From: Clostridiales bacterium
GTDB lineage: Bacteria; Bacillota; Clostridia; Lachnospirales; Lachnospiraceae
Length of the DNA stretch: 64,000 nt
Assembly (NCBI GenBank): GCA_021204085.1
Contig: JAJPZY010000033.1
Location: 1 to 64,000, forward strand
Reading direction: 5' to 3'
Shown piece after piece: positions 15,958 through 23,615 of this stretch. The notes beneath the pieces are model-generated. The model was given only the letters and a program-made list of their open reading frames with translations, did no database searches and was not told the origin of the DNA. The position numbers and the translations under genes were made by a program. How positions within the stretch are numbered: the stretch's first letter is position 1; every line of letters starts with the position of its first letter.

Positions 15958-17160
15958 ATGGAAATGAATCAAAATCAGGTAGAAGCCATTGTGCGGCAGG
16001 TTCTGAACAACTTATCCGGAACTTCTGCAGGCAAAACGGCGCAGGCGGGGAAGCAGGTTCCGAAGACTGCCCGTGTGGCAATGCTGACTTCTCTGGAGAA
16101 CTTTGAAATTAAGGAATTTCCCATACCGGAGGTCGGGGACGACGATATTCTGGTAAAGGTAGAGGGGTGCGGAATCTGCGGGACAGATGCACACGAGTTT
16201 AAGAGAGATCCCTTCGGATTGATCCCGGTAGCTTTGGGACATGAGGGCACCGGCGAGATCGTAAAGATGGGCAAAAATGTAAAAACAGACAGTGCCGGCA
16301 AGCCGGTTTCGGTAGGTGATAAAGTAGTAACCTGTATGATTTTCCAGGACAACCCGGATATAACCATGTTTGACCTGAACAAACAGAACGTGGGCGGGGC
16401 TGATGTATACGGCCTTTTGCCGGATGACGACGTTCATTTAAACGGATGGTTTTCCGATTACATTTTTATCCGCGGCGGTTCGACATTTTTTAATGTCAGC
16501 GACCTGGACCTGGATTCAAGAATTCTGATTGAACCCTGCGCGGTATTAGTGCATGCGGTGGAACGGGCAAAAAGTACGGGAATCCTGCGTTTTAACAGCA
16601 GGGTAGTCGTGCAGGGCTGCGGCCCCATCGGGCTGATCTGCATCGCCGTGTTAAAGACGATGGGTATTGCGAATATCATTGCCGTAGACGGAAATGAGGG
16701 AAGACTGGAATTCGCGCAGAAGATGGGCGCGACCGGCAGTGTCAACTTTAAGGATTACGGCGGCGCAGAAGAGATGGCAAAAGGAATCGCGGAGCAGTTC
16801 GGAGGACATCTGGCGGATTTCGCTTTCCAGTGTACCGGTTCTCCGGCCGGACACTCGAATATTTATAAGTTTATTCGCAACGGCGGAGGCTTGTGTGAGC
16901 TTGGATTCTTTATTAACGGCGGCGATGCGACGATCAACCCGCACTTTGATATCTGTTCAAAAGAGATCACGACGGTGGGAAGCTGGGTGTACACCCTGAG
17001 AGATTATGCAACGACGTTTGACTTCCTGAAAAGCGCCAATGCGATCGGGCTGCCGATGAAAGAACTGATTACCGATAAATATCCGCTGAGCCAGATCAAC
17101 GAAGCGTATCGTAAGAACCTTGCAATGACAGGCCTGAAAATTGCGGTTATGGCGGATTGA
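15958..17160 (+). CDS. Zinc alcohol dehydrogenase (MDR) with encapsulation peptide
   Basis: 400 residues. The N-terminal tag (MNQNQVEAIVRQVLNNL) is followed by a linker (about 20-37) and an MDR alcohol dehydrogenase domain with the zinc motifs CGICGTDAHE and GHEGTGE and a Rossmann QGCGPIG. It would reduce propionaldehyde to propanol and regenerate NAD+ in the lumen, and may also reduce lactaldehyde to 1,2-propanediol, since no FucO-type iron dehydrogenase is in the locus. PDU operons usually use an iron-type PduQ here, so the zinc MDR form is a GRM trait. Confidence 0.93.
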   Translation: MEMNQNQVEAIVRQVLNNLSGTSAGKTAQAGKQVPKTARVAMLTSLENFEIKEFPIPEVGDDDILVKVEGCGICGTDAHEFKRDPFGLIPVALGHEGTGEIVKMGKNVKTDSAGKPVSVGDKVVTCMIFQDNPDITMFDLNKQNVGGADVYGLLPDDDVHLNGWFSDYIFIRGGSTFFNVSDLDLDSRILIEPCAVLVHAVERAKSTGILRFNSRVVVQGCGPIGLICIAVLKTMGIANIIAVDGNEGRLEFAQKMGATGSVNFKDYGGAEEMAKGIAEQFGGHLADFAFQCTGSPAGHSNIYKFIRNGGGLCELGFFINGGDATINPHFDICSKEITTVGSWVYTLRDYATTFDFLKSANAIGLPMKELITDKYPLSQINEAYRKNLAMTGLKIAVMAD

Positions 17161-17197
17161 ATAATCAGAGAGACTGGATTCAGAAAGGAACTCTATC

Positions 17198-17515
17198 ATG
17201 GATGAGAGAGCAGTGGGAATGCTGGAGGTCTACGGCCTGGTGTGTGCGTTTCTGGCAGCGGATGCCGGATGTAAAGCGGCTGATGTTACACTGGAGCCTT
17301 TTGATAAGAATAAACCGGCCAATGCGGATTCCCTTCCCGTACCGCTTTTGGTTACAGTAAAATTCCGGGGAAGCGTGTCCGATGTGACAGCAGCCGTAGA
17401 AGCCGGACGAAAGGTGGCGGAGGCCACCACGGGAGTTGTAGTCAGCCATGTGATTCCCAGGCCGACACAGCATACATTGAAAATGTTGGGAATCTGCGCT
17501 TTTGACAAAGATTGA
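17198..17515 (+). CDS. BMC-H shell protein with unusual pore loop
   Basis: 105 residues with one BMC domain (GMLEVYGLVCAFLAADAGCKAADV... VTAAVEAGRKVAE ... SHVIPRP). Where PduA-type proteins have a short KIGSG pore loop, this one has about ten extra residues rich in Pro, Asn and Asp (PFDKNKPANADSLPVPLL, about 32-49). That should change or close the central pore. Its first helix also holds two cysteines. GAAAGGA precedes the ATG. First of four BMC-H genes in a row. Confidence 0.9.
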   Translation: MDERAVGMLEVYGLVCAFLAADAGCKAADVTLEPFDKNKPANADSLPVPLLVTVKFRGSVSDVTAAVEAGRKVAEATTGVVVSHVIPRPTQHTLKMLGICAFDKD

Positions 17516-17554
17516 TAAAAGCAGGGAAAGCAAAACAGAAAGTGAGGATAAGCG

Positions 17555-17842
17555 ATGAAGCAGGAAGCATTGGGAATGATTGAAACCAGAGGATTGACAG
17601 CGGCGATCGAGGCGGCAGACGCGATGACGAAGGCCGCGGAGGTGGCGTTGGTCGGGACGGAAAAAATCGGTTCCGGTCTGGTGACTGTAATGGTTCGCGG
17701 AGATGTCGGAGCCGTAAAGGCAGCCGTAGAGTCCGGTGCGGCGGCAGCAAGCCGTCTGGGTGAGCTGGTGGCACAGCACGTCATTCCGAGACCGCACAGT
17801 GATGTGGAAAATATTCTGCCCGGTTTTCCTGAGGGGAAGTAA
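17555..17842 (+). CDS. BMC-H shell protein, PduA/PduJ type
   Basis: 95 residues, one BMC domain. The opening [21 protein letters not shown], pore loop [12 protein letters not shown] and end [15 protein letters not shown] are typical PduA/EutM features. It assembles as hexamers that tile the facets, with a small polar pore for propanediol and other substrates. It closely resembles the shell protein at 18253, so the pair arose by duplication or is kept for high copy number. The next BMC gene starts four bases after its stop. Confidence 0.94.
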   Translation: MKQEALGMIETRGLTAAIEAADAMTKAAEVALVGTEKIGSGLVTVMVRGDVGAVKAAVESGAAAASRLGELVAQHVIPRPHSDVENILPGFPEGK

Positions 17843-17845
17843 TTC

Positions 17846-18157
17846 ATGGGTACATCATACGGATTAATCGAGGTTTCCGGCATAGTTGCTGCAATTGATT
17901 GTCTGGATGCGATGTGCAAGGCTGCGGAAGTTGAACTGGTGACGTGGGAACGAAAGCTGGGAGGCCGTCTTGTGACAGTGATCGTCGAGGGGAGTGTAGC
18001 TGACGTGAAGGCGGCGGTTGAGGCCGCAGCGTCTGTCGCAAAGCGGAATGATCACATTTTCGCCGCAAGCGGAGTGATCGCCGCACCCTGCGAGGAGACC
18101 CGGAGGATGGTCAGGCTAAGCGCAAAGCGTCTGGCTGAAAAGAAGCCGGAAGCGTAA
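17846..18157 (+). CDS. BMC-H shell protein with C-terminal extension
   Basis: 103 residues. A BMC domain ([28 protein letters not shown]) with pore loop RKLGGRL in place of KIGSG, giving a charged Arg near the pore. About 15 extra residues at the C-terminus are basic ([14 protein letters not shown]) and could face the lumen or cytosol. It starts four bases after the previous shell gene, so it is translationally linked. A minor hexamer with different selectivity is the likely role. Confidence 0.9.
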   Translation: MGTSYGLIEVSGIVAAIDCLDAMCKAAEVELVTWERKLGGRLVTVIVEGSVADVKAAVEAAASVAKRNDHIFAASGVIAAPCEETRRMVRLSAKRLAEKKPEA

Positions 18158-18252
18158 GGAAACAACTGCTGGCGTTATCCGTAAGGAGACGGCAGGCAGA
18201 TCATATAAACAATAAAAATAATTACAGGAAAAAGCCAAAGGAGGAAAAGAAA

Positions 18253-18531
18253 ATGGCACAGGAAGCATTAGGAATGGTTGAAACCAGAGGTCTGGTAGCA
18301 GCAATTGAGGCAGCTGATACCATGTGCAAAGCAGCCAATGTTGCGCTGGTCGGCACGGAAAAGATCGGCTCCGGTCTGGTAACTGTGATGGTTCGCGGCG
18401 ACGTCGGCGCAGTAAAATCTGCTGTAGAAGCGGGAGCAGCCAATGCGGAAAGACTCGGTGAGCTGGTAGCACAGCATGTCATCCCGAGACCGCACAACGA
18501 CGTAGAAGGAATTCTTCCGAAGATTAAGTAA
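18253..18531 (+). CDS. BMC-H shell protein, PduA/PduJ type (second copy)
   Basis: 92 residues, nearly the same as the protein at 17555: same EALGM-ETRGL opening, same [21 protein letters not shown] core and HVIPRPH end; most changes fall in the first helix and the last few residues. AAAGGAGGAAAAG gives it the strongest ribosome binding site of the shell genes, so it is probably the main facet protein. Confidence 0.94.
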   Translation: MAQEALGMVETRGLVAAIEAADTMCKAANVALVGTEKIGSGLVTVMVRGDVGAVKSAVEAGAANAERLGELVAQHVIPRPHNDVEGILPKIK

Positions 18532-18605
18532 GACATTCGGAGAAAAAGAGTCTGGTATGAGTGAAGCGGGGCGATTCGGGCGTATCTTCGCAGAAAAGCC
18601 TGTGT

Positions 18606-18638
18606 ATTGCGGCAGACGGTTCCATCAGCTGCCGCAGT
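18606..18638 (+). other. Intercistronic hairpin
   Basis: ATTGCGGCAG pairs with CTGCCGCAGT (ten pairs, one wobble) in the 162-base gap between the last BMC-H gene and pduL. No T-run follows, so it is not a terminator. It may protect the 3' end of the shell-protein segment of the mRNA or mark a processing site. Confidence 0.45.
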
Positions 18639-18693
18639 ACATGCACTCATGTCCTGCAGCCTGTGAGAATACGCGGAAGAGGAAAATGCAGAG

Positions 18694-19338
18694 ATGAATC
18701 AAAAGCAGATAGAAGAAATCACGCGGATGGTCTTATCCTCCATCCAAAAAGAAATGGGCAGGAGCGACGGTTTTTCGGTGCCTGTGGGAGTCAGCAACCG
18801 TCATATTCATCTGAGTCAGGAGGATGTGGAAATCCTTTTCGGAAAGGGGCATCAGCTGACCAAAAAAAAGGAACTCATGGGCGGACAGTATGCCTGTCAG
18901 GAATGCTGTACGATCGTGGGATTGAAGCTGCGGGCAATTGAAAATGTCCGTGTTCTGGGTCCCGCGCGGAAAGCAACGCAGGTGGAAATCAGCAGTACGG
19001 ACGCCAGAAAACTGGGCATTCAGGTGCCGGTGCGTGAATCCGGGGATATTGCGGGAAGCGCGCCGATCGCTATCGTTGGACCGAAGGGAGCCGTTTACTG
19101 TCAGGAAGGCTGTATCGTGGCGGCGCGGCATATTCACATGGCGCCGGCTGACGCGGCTGCCTGCGGGGTAAAGGACGGCGATTATGTCAGCGTAAAGGCA
19201 GACAATGAGAGAGGAACGACTTTCCATCAGGTAAAAATCCGTGTGGATGAGTCCTTTACACTGGAGATGCATATTGACACGGATGAAGCGAATGCATGTG
19301 AGATCGGTACCGGCGACAGGGTCACCATACTTGCGTGA
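18694..19338 (+). CDS. pduL: Phosphate propanoyltransferase PduL
   Basis: 214 residues. Converts propionyl-CoA and phosphate to propionyl-phosphate and recycles CoA inside the compartment. An N-terminal encapsulation peptide (NQKQIEEITRMVLSSIQKEM) is followed by two beta-barrel repeats with the metal-binding His motifs VSNRHIHLS and ARHIHMAPADA. Length and motifs fit family PF06130. GAGGAAAATGCAGAG precedes the start. Together with PduP it closes the CoA cycle in the lumen. Confidence 0.95.
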   Translation: MNQKQIEEITRMVLSSIQKEMGRSDGFSVPVGVSNRHIHLSQEDVEILFGKGHQLTKKKELMGGQYACQECCTIVGLKLRAIENVRVLGPARKATQVEISSTDARKLGIQVPVRESGDIAGSAPIAIVGPKGAVYCQEGCIVAARHIHMAPADAAACGVKDGDYVSVKADNERGTTFHQVKIRVDESFTLEMHIDTDEANACEIGTGDRVTILA

Positions 19339-19405
19339 ATGAATCTGTGCAAAGCAGATGGAATGCCTGCGGCCCTGAGGACCGCGAAAACATGAGGAAA
19401 AAGCA

Positions 19406-19678
19406 ATGTTGATAGGAAAAGTGACAGGAAGCATCGTTTCAACGCGCAAACAGGAAAATCTGATCGGCAACAAATTTATGATCGTTGAGCCGATCGGAAT
19501 CATGGGCGGTGAGACAAAGCAGGTGATTGCTATTGATAACATCGGTGCCGGCATCGGTGAATATGTGCTGGTCGCGCAGGGGAGCGCAGCGCGGATCGGA
19601 TGCGGGATGCCGGATGCGCCGGTAGACGCGGCGATTGTCGGTATCATAGATGATATCGGAGAATTGGATCGATCATAA
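19406..19678 (+). CDS. BMC-P pentameric vertex protein, EutN/CcmL type
   Basis: 90 residues. The opening MLIGKVTGSIVSTRKQENLIG, the middle IAIDNIGAGIGEYVLVAQGSAAR and the end DAAIVGIIDDIG are the EutN/CcmL pattern. It forms pentamers that cap the vertices of the shell; it is the only vertex protein gene in the operon. Its stop codon shares a base with the start of the next gene (TAATG). Confidence 0.95.
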   Translation: MLIGKVTGSIVSTRKQENLIGNKFMIVEPIGIMGGETKQVIAIDNIGAGIGEYVLVAQGSAARIGCGMPDAPVDAAIVGIIDDIGELDRS

Positions 19679-21009
19679 TGAAAATAGAGGAATTAAGCAA
19701 AATTTTGCGTGAGAGCGGTGTCGTCGGAGCCGGAGGCGCAGGATTTCCGACCTATGCCAAGCTTTCGGAAAAAGCAGATATTGTTCTTATGAACTGTGCG
19801 GAATGCGAACCTCTGTTAAAACTGCATCGACAGCTTTTGAGTGCGCACACAGAGGAAATTCTGCAGGCTTTTGCGCTGATTGCAGAGACAGTGGGCGCAA
19901 AGGAAGCGATTATAGGAATTAAAAAAGAATATACCGGCACAATCCGTGCCATTCAGGAATATATAGCGGCATTTCCGGGAATGCGGATACATGAACTCCC
20001 GGGCGCCTATCCCATGGGAGATGAGGTTGTGCTGATCTATGAAGCCACCGGAAAGACCGTACGGCCGGGCGGTCTTCCCATCGAACAGGGGGTTGCGGTT
20101 TTTAATGTAGAGACACTCTATAATGTTTACCGCGCAGTCTGGGAGAACCAGGGGGTGACTTCAAAATATGTCACTGTTGTGGGTGAGGTGGAACATCCTG
20201 TCACCGTCCGGGTACCGATTGGTATGCCGGTTGCGGAAGTAACGGCCATGGCGGGAAGATGCAAAACGGAGGATCCGGTTTATCTGCTCGGCGGTCCCAT
20301 GATGGGAAATTTCGGCAAGGCGGGGCAGCCGGTGACGAAAACCACAAACGCGATTATCGTTTTGGACAGACAGCATCCGCTGGTGCTGAAGAAGCAGAGC
20401 CGTTTTACAACGGATGTGGCGCGGGCTGCAAGTACCTGCTGTCAGTGTCAGACATGTACAGACCTGTGCCCCAGGCATAATCTGGGTCATCCGATCCGTC
20501 CGCATTTGTTTATGCGCGCAGCAGCGAACCGGGATTTTCGTGATCTGGAGCCGTTTCTGGATACCATGTTCTGCAGCTCCTGCGGCCTGTGTGAGATGTA
20601 CAGCTGTCCGCAGGGACTCAAACCGCGGAGCATGATTGCGGAATATAAAAACGGACTTCGCAAAGCGGGAGTGCGCCCGCCGGAGCGGACGGCAAAGCCG
20701 GTGAAGGAAGCACGGGAATACCGCAGAGTTCCGGAGAACCGTCTGCTGGGGCGGCTTGGGCTGCAAAAATATGATGTGGAGGCGCTGCTGGACGATCAGG
20801 TCCGAACGGGCCGGAAGGTAAAAATTATGCTGAGCCAGCATATCGGCGCTCCTGCGAAGGCAGATGTGGCAAAGGGGGCGTCTGTTCGGGCAGGACAGGT
20901 GATTGCGGCAGCAGCAGATGGCCTGAGTGTAAATATCCATACACCATTGTCAGGCATTGTCACGGAAGTTACGGAAAGATATGTGACGATTGCGGCGGAT
21001 GAAGGATAA
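19678..21009 (+). CDS. pduS: PduS-like RnfC-domain electron transfer protein
   Basis: 443 residues. An N-terminal flavin/NADH-binding region starts with VVGAGGAGFPTYAKL, a SLBB-like domain follows, then two [4Fe-4S] motifs (CCQCQTCTDLCP at about 258-269 and CSSCGLCEMYSCP at about 300-312) and a C-terminal sandwich/barrel. Related PduS proteins move electrons between NADH and clusters; in a GRM it may supply the activase or rebalance NAD. Translational coupling to the vertex gene (one-base overlap) and the PduT-type trimer just downstream suggest an electron path through the shell. Confidence 0.92.
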   Translation: MKIEELSKILRESGVVGAGGAGFPTYAKLSEKADIVLMNCAECEPLLKLHRQLLSAHTEEILQAFALIAETVGAKEAIIGIKKEYTGTIRAIQEYIAAFPGMRIHELPGAYPMGDEVVLIYEATGKTVRPGGLPIEQGVAVFNVETLYNVYRAVWENQGVTSKYVTVVGEVEHPVTVRVPIGMPVAEVTAMAGRCKTEDPVYLLGGPMMGNFGKAGQPVTKTTNAIIVLDRQHPLVLKKQSRFTTDVARAASTCCQCQTCTDLCPRHNLGHPIRPHLFMRAAANRDFRDLEPFLDTMFCSSCGLCEMYSCPQGLKPRSMIAEYKNGLRKAGVRPPERTAKPVKEAREYRRVPENRLLGRLGLQKYDVEALLDDQVRTGRKVKIMLSQHIGAPAKADVAKGASVRAGQVIAAAADGLSVNIHTPLSGIVTEVTERYVTIAADEG

Positions 21010-21056
21010 CTGCAGCGTGATAAAAGTTTACGCCGTGTATAAAGTGGGAGGTTAAC

Positions 21057-21605
21057 ATGCAGCGTGCGATCGGAATGATAGAATTTAAAACGGTTTCCGC
21101 GGGAATCACAGCGGCTGATCAAATGGTCAAAACCGCGGAGGTGGAGATCCTGGAGGCACAGACTGTCTGCCCCGGAAAATACATAGCCATTGTGGCGGGA
21201 GACTTAAGTGCCGTAAAAGCAGCGGTGGATCGGGCGCGGGCGACCCGGCCGGAGGAGCTGATCGATGACTTTGTCCTGGGAAATCCGGATGAATCCATTT
21301 TTCCGGCTATCTACGGCACCAGCCAGATCGGGGAGGTTGCCGCGTTGGGAATTCTGGAGACTTACGATGCCGCGTCGATTATCGTAGCTGCGGATATTGC
21401 AGCCAAAACAGCGATTGTAAAACTGATCGAGCTGCGCATTGCCAAAGGAATGTGCGGGAAATCCTATATGCTGATTACCGGTGAGGTGGCTGCCTGTGAG
21501 GCGGCAATCGCGAAGGCAAGGGATTCCGTCGGGGAAAAGGGAATGTTCCTTGATTCGTCGGTTATTGCGCGGCCGGACGCGCAGATCTGTAAGGCCATTC
21601 TGTAA
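21057..21605 (+). CDS. pduT: BMC-T trimeric shell protein with Fe-S cysteine, PduT type
   Basis: 182 residues with two fused BMC domains (about 1-90 and 95-182). Cys38 in TVCPGKY sits exactly where PduT of Salmonella holds the Cys that ligates a [4Fe-4S] cluster at the trimer pore. This makes it a probable redox gate working with PduS. The second half ends VGEKGMFLDSSVIARP, as in PduT. GGGAGG precedes the ATG. Last structural gene of the operon. Confidence 0.94.
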   Translation: MQRAIGMIEFKTVSAGITAADQMVKTAEVEILEAQTVCPGKYIAIVAGDLSAVKAAVDRARATRPEELIDDFVLGNPDESIFPAIYGTSQIGEVAALGILETYDAASIIVAADIAAKTAIVKLIELRIAKGMCGKSYMLITGEVAACEAAIAKARDSVGEKGMFLDSSVIARPDAQICKAIL

Positions 21606-21644
21606 TCAAATGAAAGTCAAAAGGTCAGGAACGGAGTTAATTGT

Positions 21645-22442
21645 ATGCTGGCTGTTGAGAGAAGAAAATTAATTTTAGAGCAGCTTCATGAAGAGAAACA
21701 TGTTGTGGTCAGTGAATTGTCCCGGCGGTTTTCCGTGTCGGAGGAGACGATCCGGCGGGATCTGGAACGGTTCGAGAAAGAAGAACTGGTAACAAAAAGC
21801 TATGGCGGAGCCGTTCTGAAGGAGAGCGTCGGCACGGAAGTTCCCTTCAAGATCCGGAAAAAGAGAAATGTGCTGGGCAAACGGGTAATCGGCGAGATTA
21901 TTGCGGATTCCATCGCGGATGGCGACCATATTCTGCTGGATCCGAGCACCACGGCGCTGTTTGTGGTGAAGATGCTTCGCAGCGCCGGAAAGAAAAATAT
22001 CACGATCATTACGAATTCCGTGGAAGTGCTGATGGAATGTGCCGAATACAATGATTGGGAGGTAATCTCTACCGGAGGCAATATGCAGGCGGAAAAATTT
22101 GCGCTGACCGGACCGCGGGCAATCGCGGGTATTAAGGAGTTTCATGCAGATAAGGCCATTATTTCCTGCCGGGGAATCGATATGAAAAAGGGCCTGACGG
22201 ATACAAATATTATGTTTTCACAGGTAAAACAGACGATGCTGGACAACGCGGCGGAACGGATTCTGGCGGTGAACAGCAGCAAATTTGACCAGGTGTGTTT
22301 TTCCAGAATCTGCGATCTGTCCGGTGTCGACACAGTTGTAACCGATAAGATTCCGACGGAAGCGTGGATGACTTATCTGAGCGATAAAGGGGTGAAATGT
22401 ATCTATGGAGAACAGGACCAGAGTTATAGCATTTGCCAATAA
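21645..22442 (+). CDS. DeoR-family transcriptional regulator
   Basis: 265 residues. An N-terminal winged helix (about 15-50: HVVVSELSRRFSVSEETIRR) and a sugar-phosphate-sensing ISOCOT-type domain (DGDHILLDPSTTALFVVKML ... ITNSVEVLMEC ... FSQVKQTML). DeoR-type repressors release DNA on binding a phosphosugar; here fuculose- or rhamnulose-1-phosphate or DHAP would fit. The repeated TGTGG motif at the operon promoter is its likely binding site (inference). The last 38 bases overlap the start of the ParA gene, tying the regulator and the ATPase together. Confidence 0.92.
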   Translation: MLAVERRKLILEQLHEEKHVVVSELSRRFSVSEETIRRDLERFEKEELVTKSYGGAVLKESVGTEVPFKIRKKRNVLGKRVIGEIIADSIADGDHILLDPSTTALFVVKMLRSAGKKNITIITNSVEVLMECAEYNDWEVISTGGNMQAEKFALTGPRAIAGIKEFHADKAIISCRGIDMKKGLTDTNIMFSQVKQTMLDNAAERILAVNSSKFDQVCFSRICDLSGVDTVVTDKIPTEAWMTYLSDKGVKCIYGEQDQSYSICQ

Positions 22443-23196
22443 CAAGGGCGGAAGCGGGAAGACGACAACCTGCGCCAACGTGGGGTATTCTCTGTCCATC
22501 CTCGGGAAAAAAGTACTGCTCATTGACGGCGACATGCAGCTGAATCTGACGCTTTCTTTTTTTGAGGAAGAGCAGGTGATGGAGTTTGCAATGGGAGAAA
22601 AAAATCTCTACCACGCAATTTGCGGACAAAAAGACCTGTCCGAATATGTGATTTCCACCAGGTACGAGAACCTGGATATGATTCCATCCTCCACATTGAT
22701 GAGCGGTATCGAATTTGAACTTTTCACCAAGTGGCAGCGGGAGTTCATTTTAAAGAATTGTCTGAAAAAAATCCGTGAGATCGGCGGGTATGATTATATA
22801 CTCATTGATGCGCCGCCGACTCTCGGCGGCTGGGTGATGAATATTCTTTGTACTTCCGATTATGTGGTGATGCCGGTGGAAGCCAGTCCCTGGGGCCTTT
22901 TCGGTATTGCCAATATGTTTGATTTCCTGGATCAGGTCAGGCAGATGAATCCTGACTTAAGCCTTCTGGGAATTGCGGTCACAAAGATGGATATGCGGAA
23001 GAATTATTATAAACAGACGCTGGAAGCCCTGCATGAGGCGGATGATGTGAAAGTGTTTGATTCCGTGATCCGTATTGACAGTGAGGTGGAATGGGCGCAG
23101 GATAACAGCAAACCTGTCATGGCACATAAGAAAAGCGCAAGGAGCGCCGGGGAATATCTGGCGTTGGCAAAGGAGATGGATGCATTATGTCAGTAG
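22405..23196 (+). CDS. ParA/MinD-family ATPase of the microcompartment operon (McdA-like candidate)
   Basis: 263 residues. The deviant Walker A of the ParA family is NNKGGSGKTT with signature Lys14, followed by LLIDGDMQLN (Walker A' partner), YDYILIDAPPTLGG (Walker B) and a VTKMDMRK motif. Such ATPases ride on the nucleoid and space cargo such as plasmids or carboxysomes (McdA). It is not near a replication origin, plasmid genes or a ParB; it overlaps the operon regulator by 38 bases and the small protein gene by 10 bases. The job proposed here is spacing of microcompartments, which is inference from position. GGGGTG lies 12 bases upstream of the ATG, a rather long gap. Confidence 0.9.
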   Translation: MENRTRVIAFANNKGGSGKTTTCANVGYSLSILGKKVLLIDGDMQLNLTLSFFEEEQVMEFAMGEKNLYHAICGQKDLSEYVISTRYENLDMIPSSTLMSGIEFELFTKWQREFILKNCLKKIREIGGYDYILIDAPPTLGGWVMNILCTSDYVVMPVEASPWGLFGIANMFDFLDQVRQMNPDLSLLGIAVTKMDMRKNYYKQTLEALHEADDVKVFDSVIRIDSEVEWAQDNSKPVMAHKKSARSAGEYLALAKEMDALCQ

Positions 23197-23519
23197 GAGC
23201 GGCAAGTATCAAAAGAGCAGCCAGTAAGGCGGCGACGGAAGAAGCAGCGAAGAAGGCGGCGGAGATAGAGGAGTCTGTCGGCAAAGACGGAGAGACTGCC
23301 GTGGAAACGACGGAGAGCGAAGCAGCACCGGAAGCAAAGGCTGCGCGCGAAACCGGAAAAAAAGCGGAGAAGAAGACGAGCGGGAGAAAAAGGACATCAT
23401 CGAAAAAGGTAACGTCAGCAACAGTTCCTTCCGTATCTCCTGAAGTCGTCGAAAAAATGAAGCTCAATCAGAATCGGGCAGTCCATCTGACGGAGGAACT
23501 GCCGGTACATTTACTGTAA
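23187..23519 (+). CDS. Small low-complexity protein paired with ParA (McdB-like candidate)
   Basis: 110 residues. Residues 1-85 are rich in Ala, Lys, Glu, Ser and Thr and look disordered or coiled; the N-terminus is basic (ASIKRAASK), as in the short peptides with which ParB-type partners stimulate ParA. The last 25 residues differ: a hydrophobic, more conserved-looking end (VEKMKLNQNRAVHLTEELPVHLL) that might bind the shell. Its ATG overlaps the end of the ParA gene by 10 bases, so the two are translationally coupled. I do not recognise a named family. The McdB comparison rests on size, composition and position, not on sequence similarity. Confidence 0.75.
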   Translation: MSVGAASIKRAASKAATEEAAKKAAEIEESVGKDGETAVETTESEAAPEAKAARETGKKAEKKTSGRKRTSSKKVTSATVPSVSPEVVEKMKLNQNRAVHLTEELPVHLL

Positions 23520-23544
23520 AAAAACTGCGATTTGAAAAAATACA

Positions 23545-23573
23545 TTGCGAATCTTCCGGTAAGTCATTATAAT
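23545..23573 (+). promoter_or_regulatory. Promoter of mtnA
   Basis: TTGCGA (23545-23550), a 17-base spacer and TATAAT (23568-23573), about 43 bases before the mtnA start. mtnA can therefore be transcribed separately from the microcompartment operon, although no terminator is seen between the two. Confidence 0.7.
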
Positions 23574-23615
23574 AACGGCAGTGTGCAATGAAAAACAGCA
23601 GGAGGATTTTTTGAA

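Noticed and set aside
18606-18638. Terminator splitting the microcompartment operon
   Set aside because: The stem is good but no T-run follows, and PduL, the vertex protein, PduS and the trimer continue the same pathway.
22405-23196. Chromosome or plasmid partition parA
   Set aside because: No parB, parS-like repeats, replication or mobilisation genes are nearby, and the gene overlaps the microcompartment regulator.
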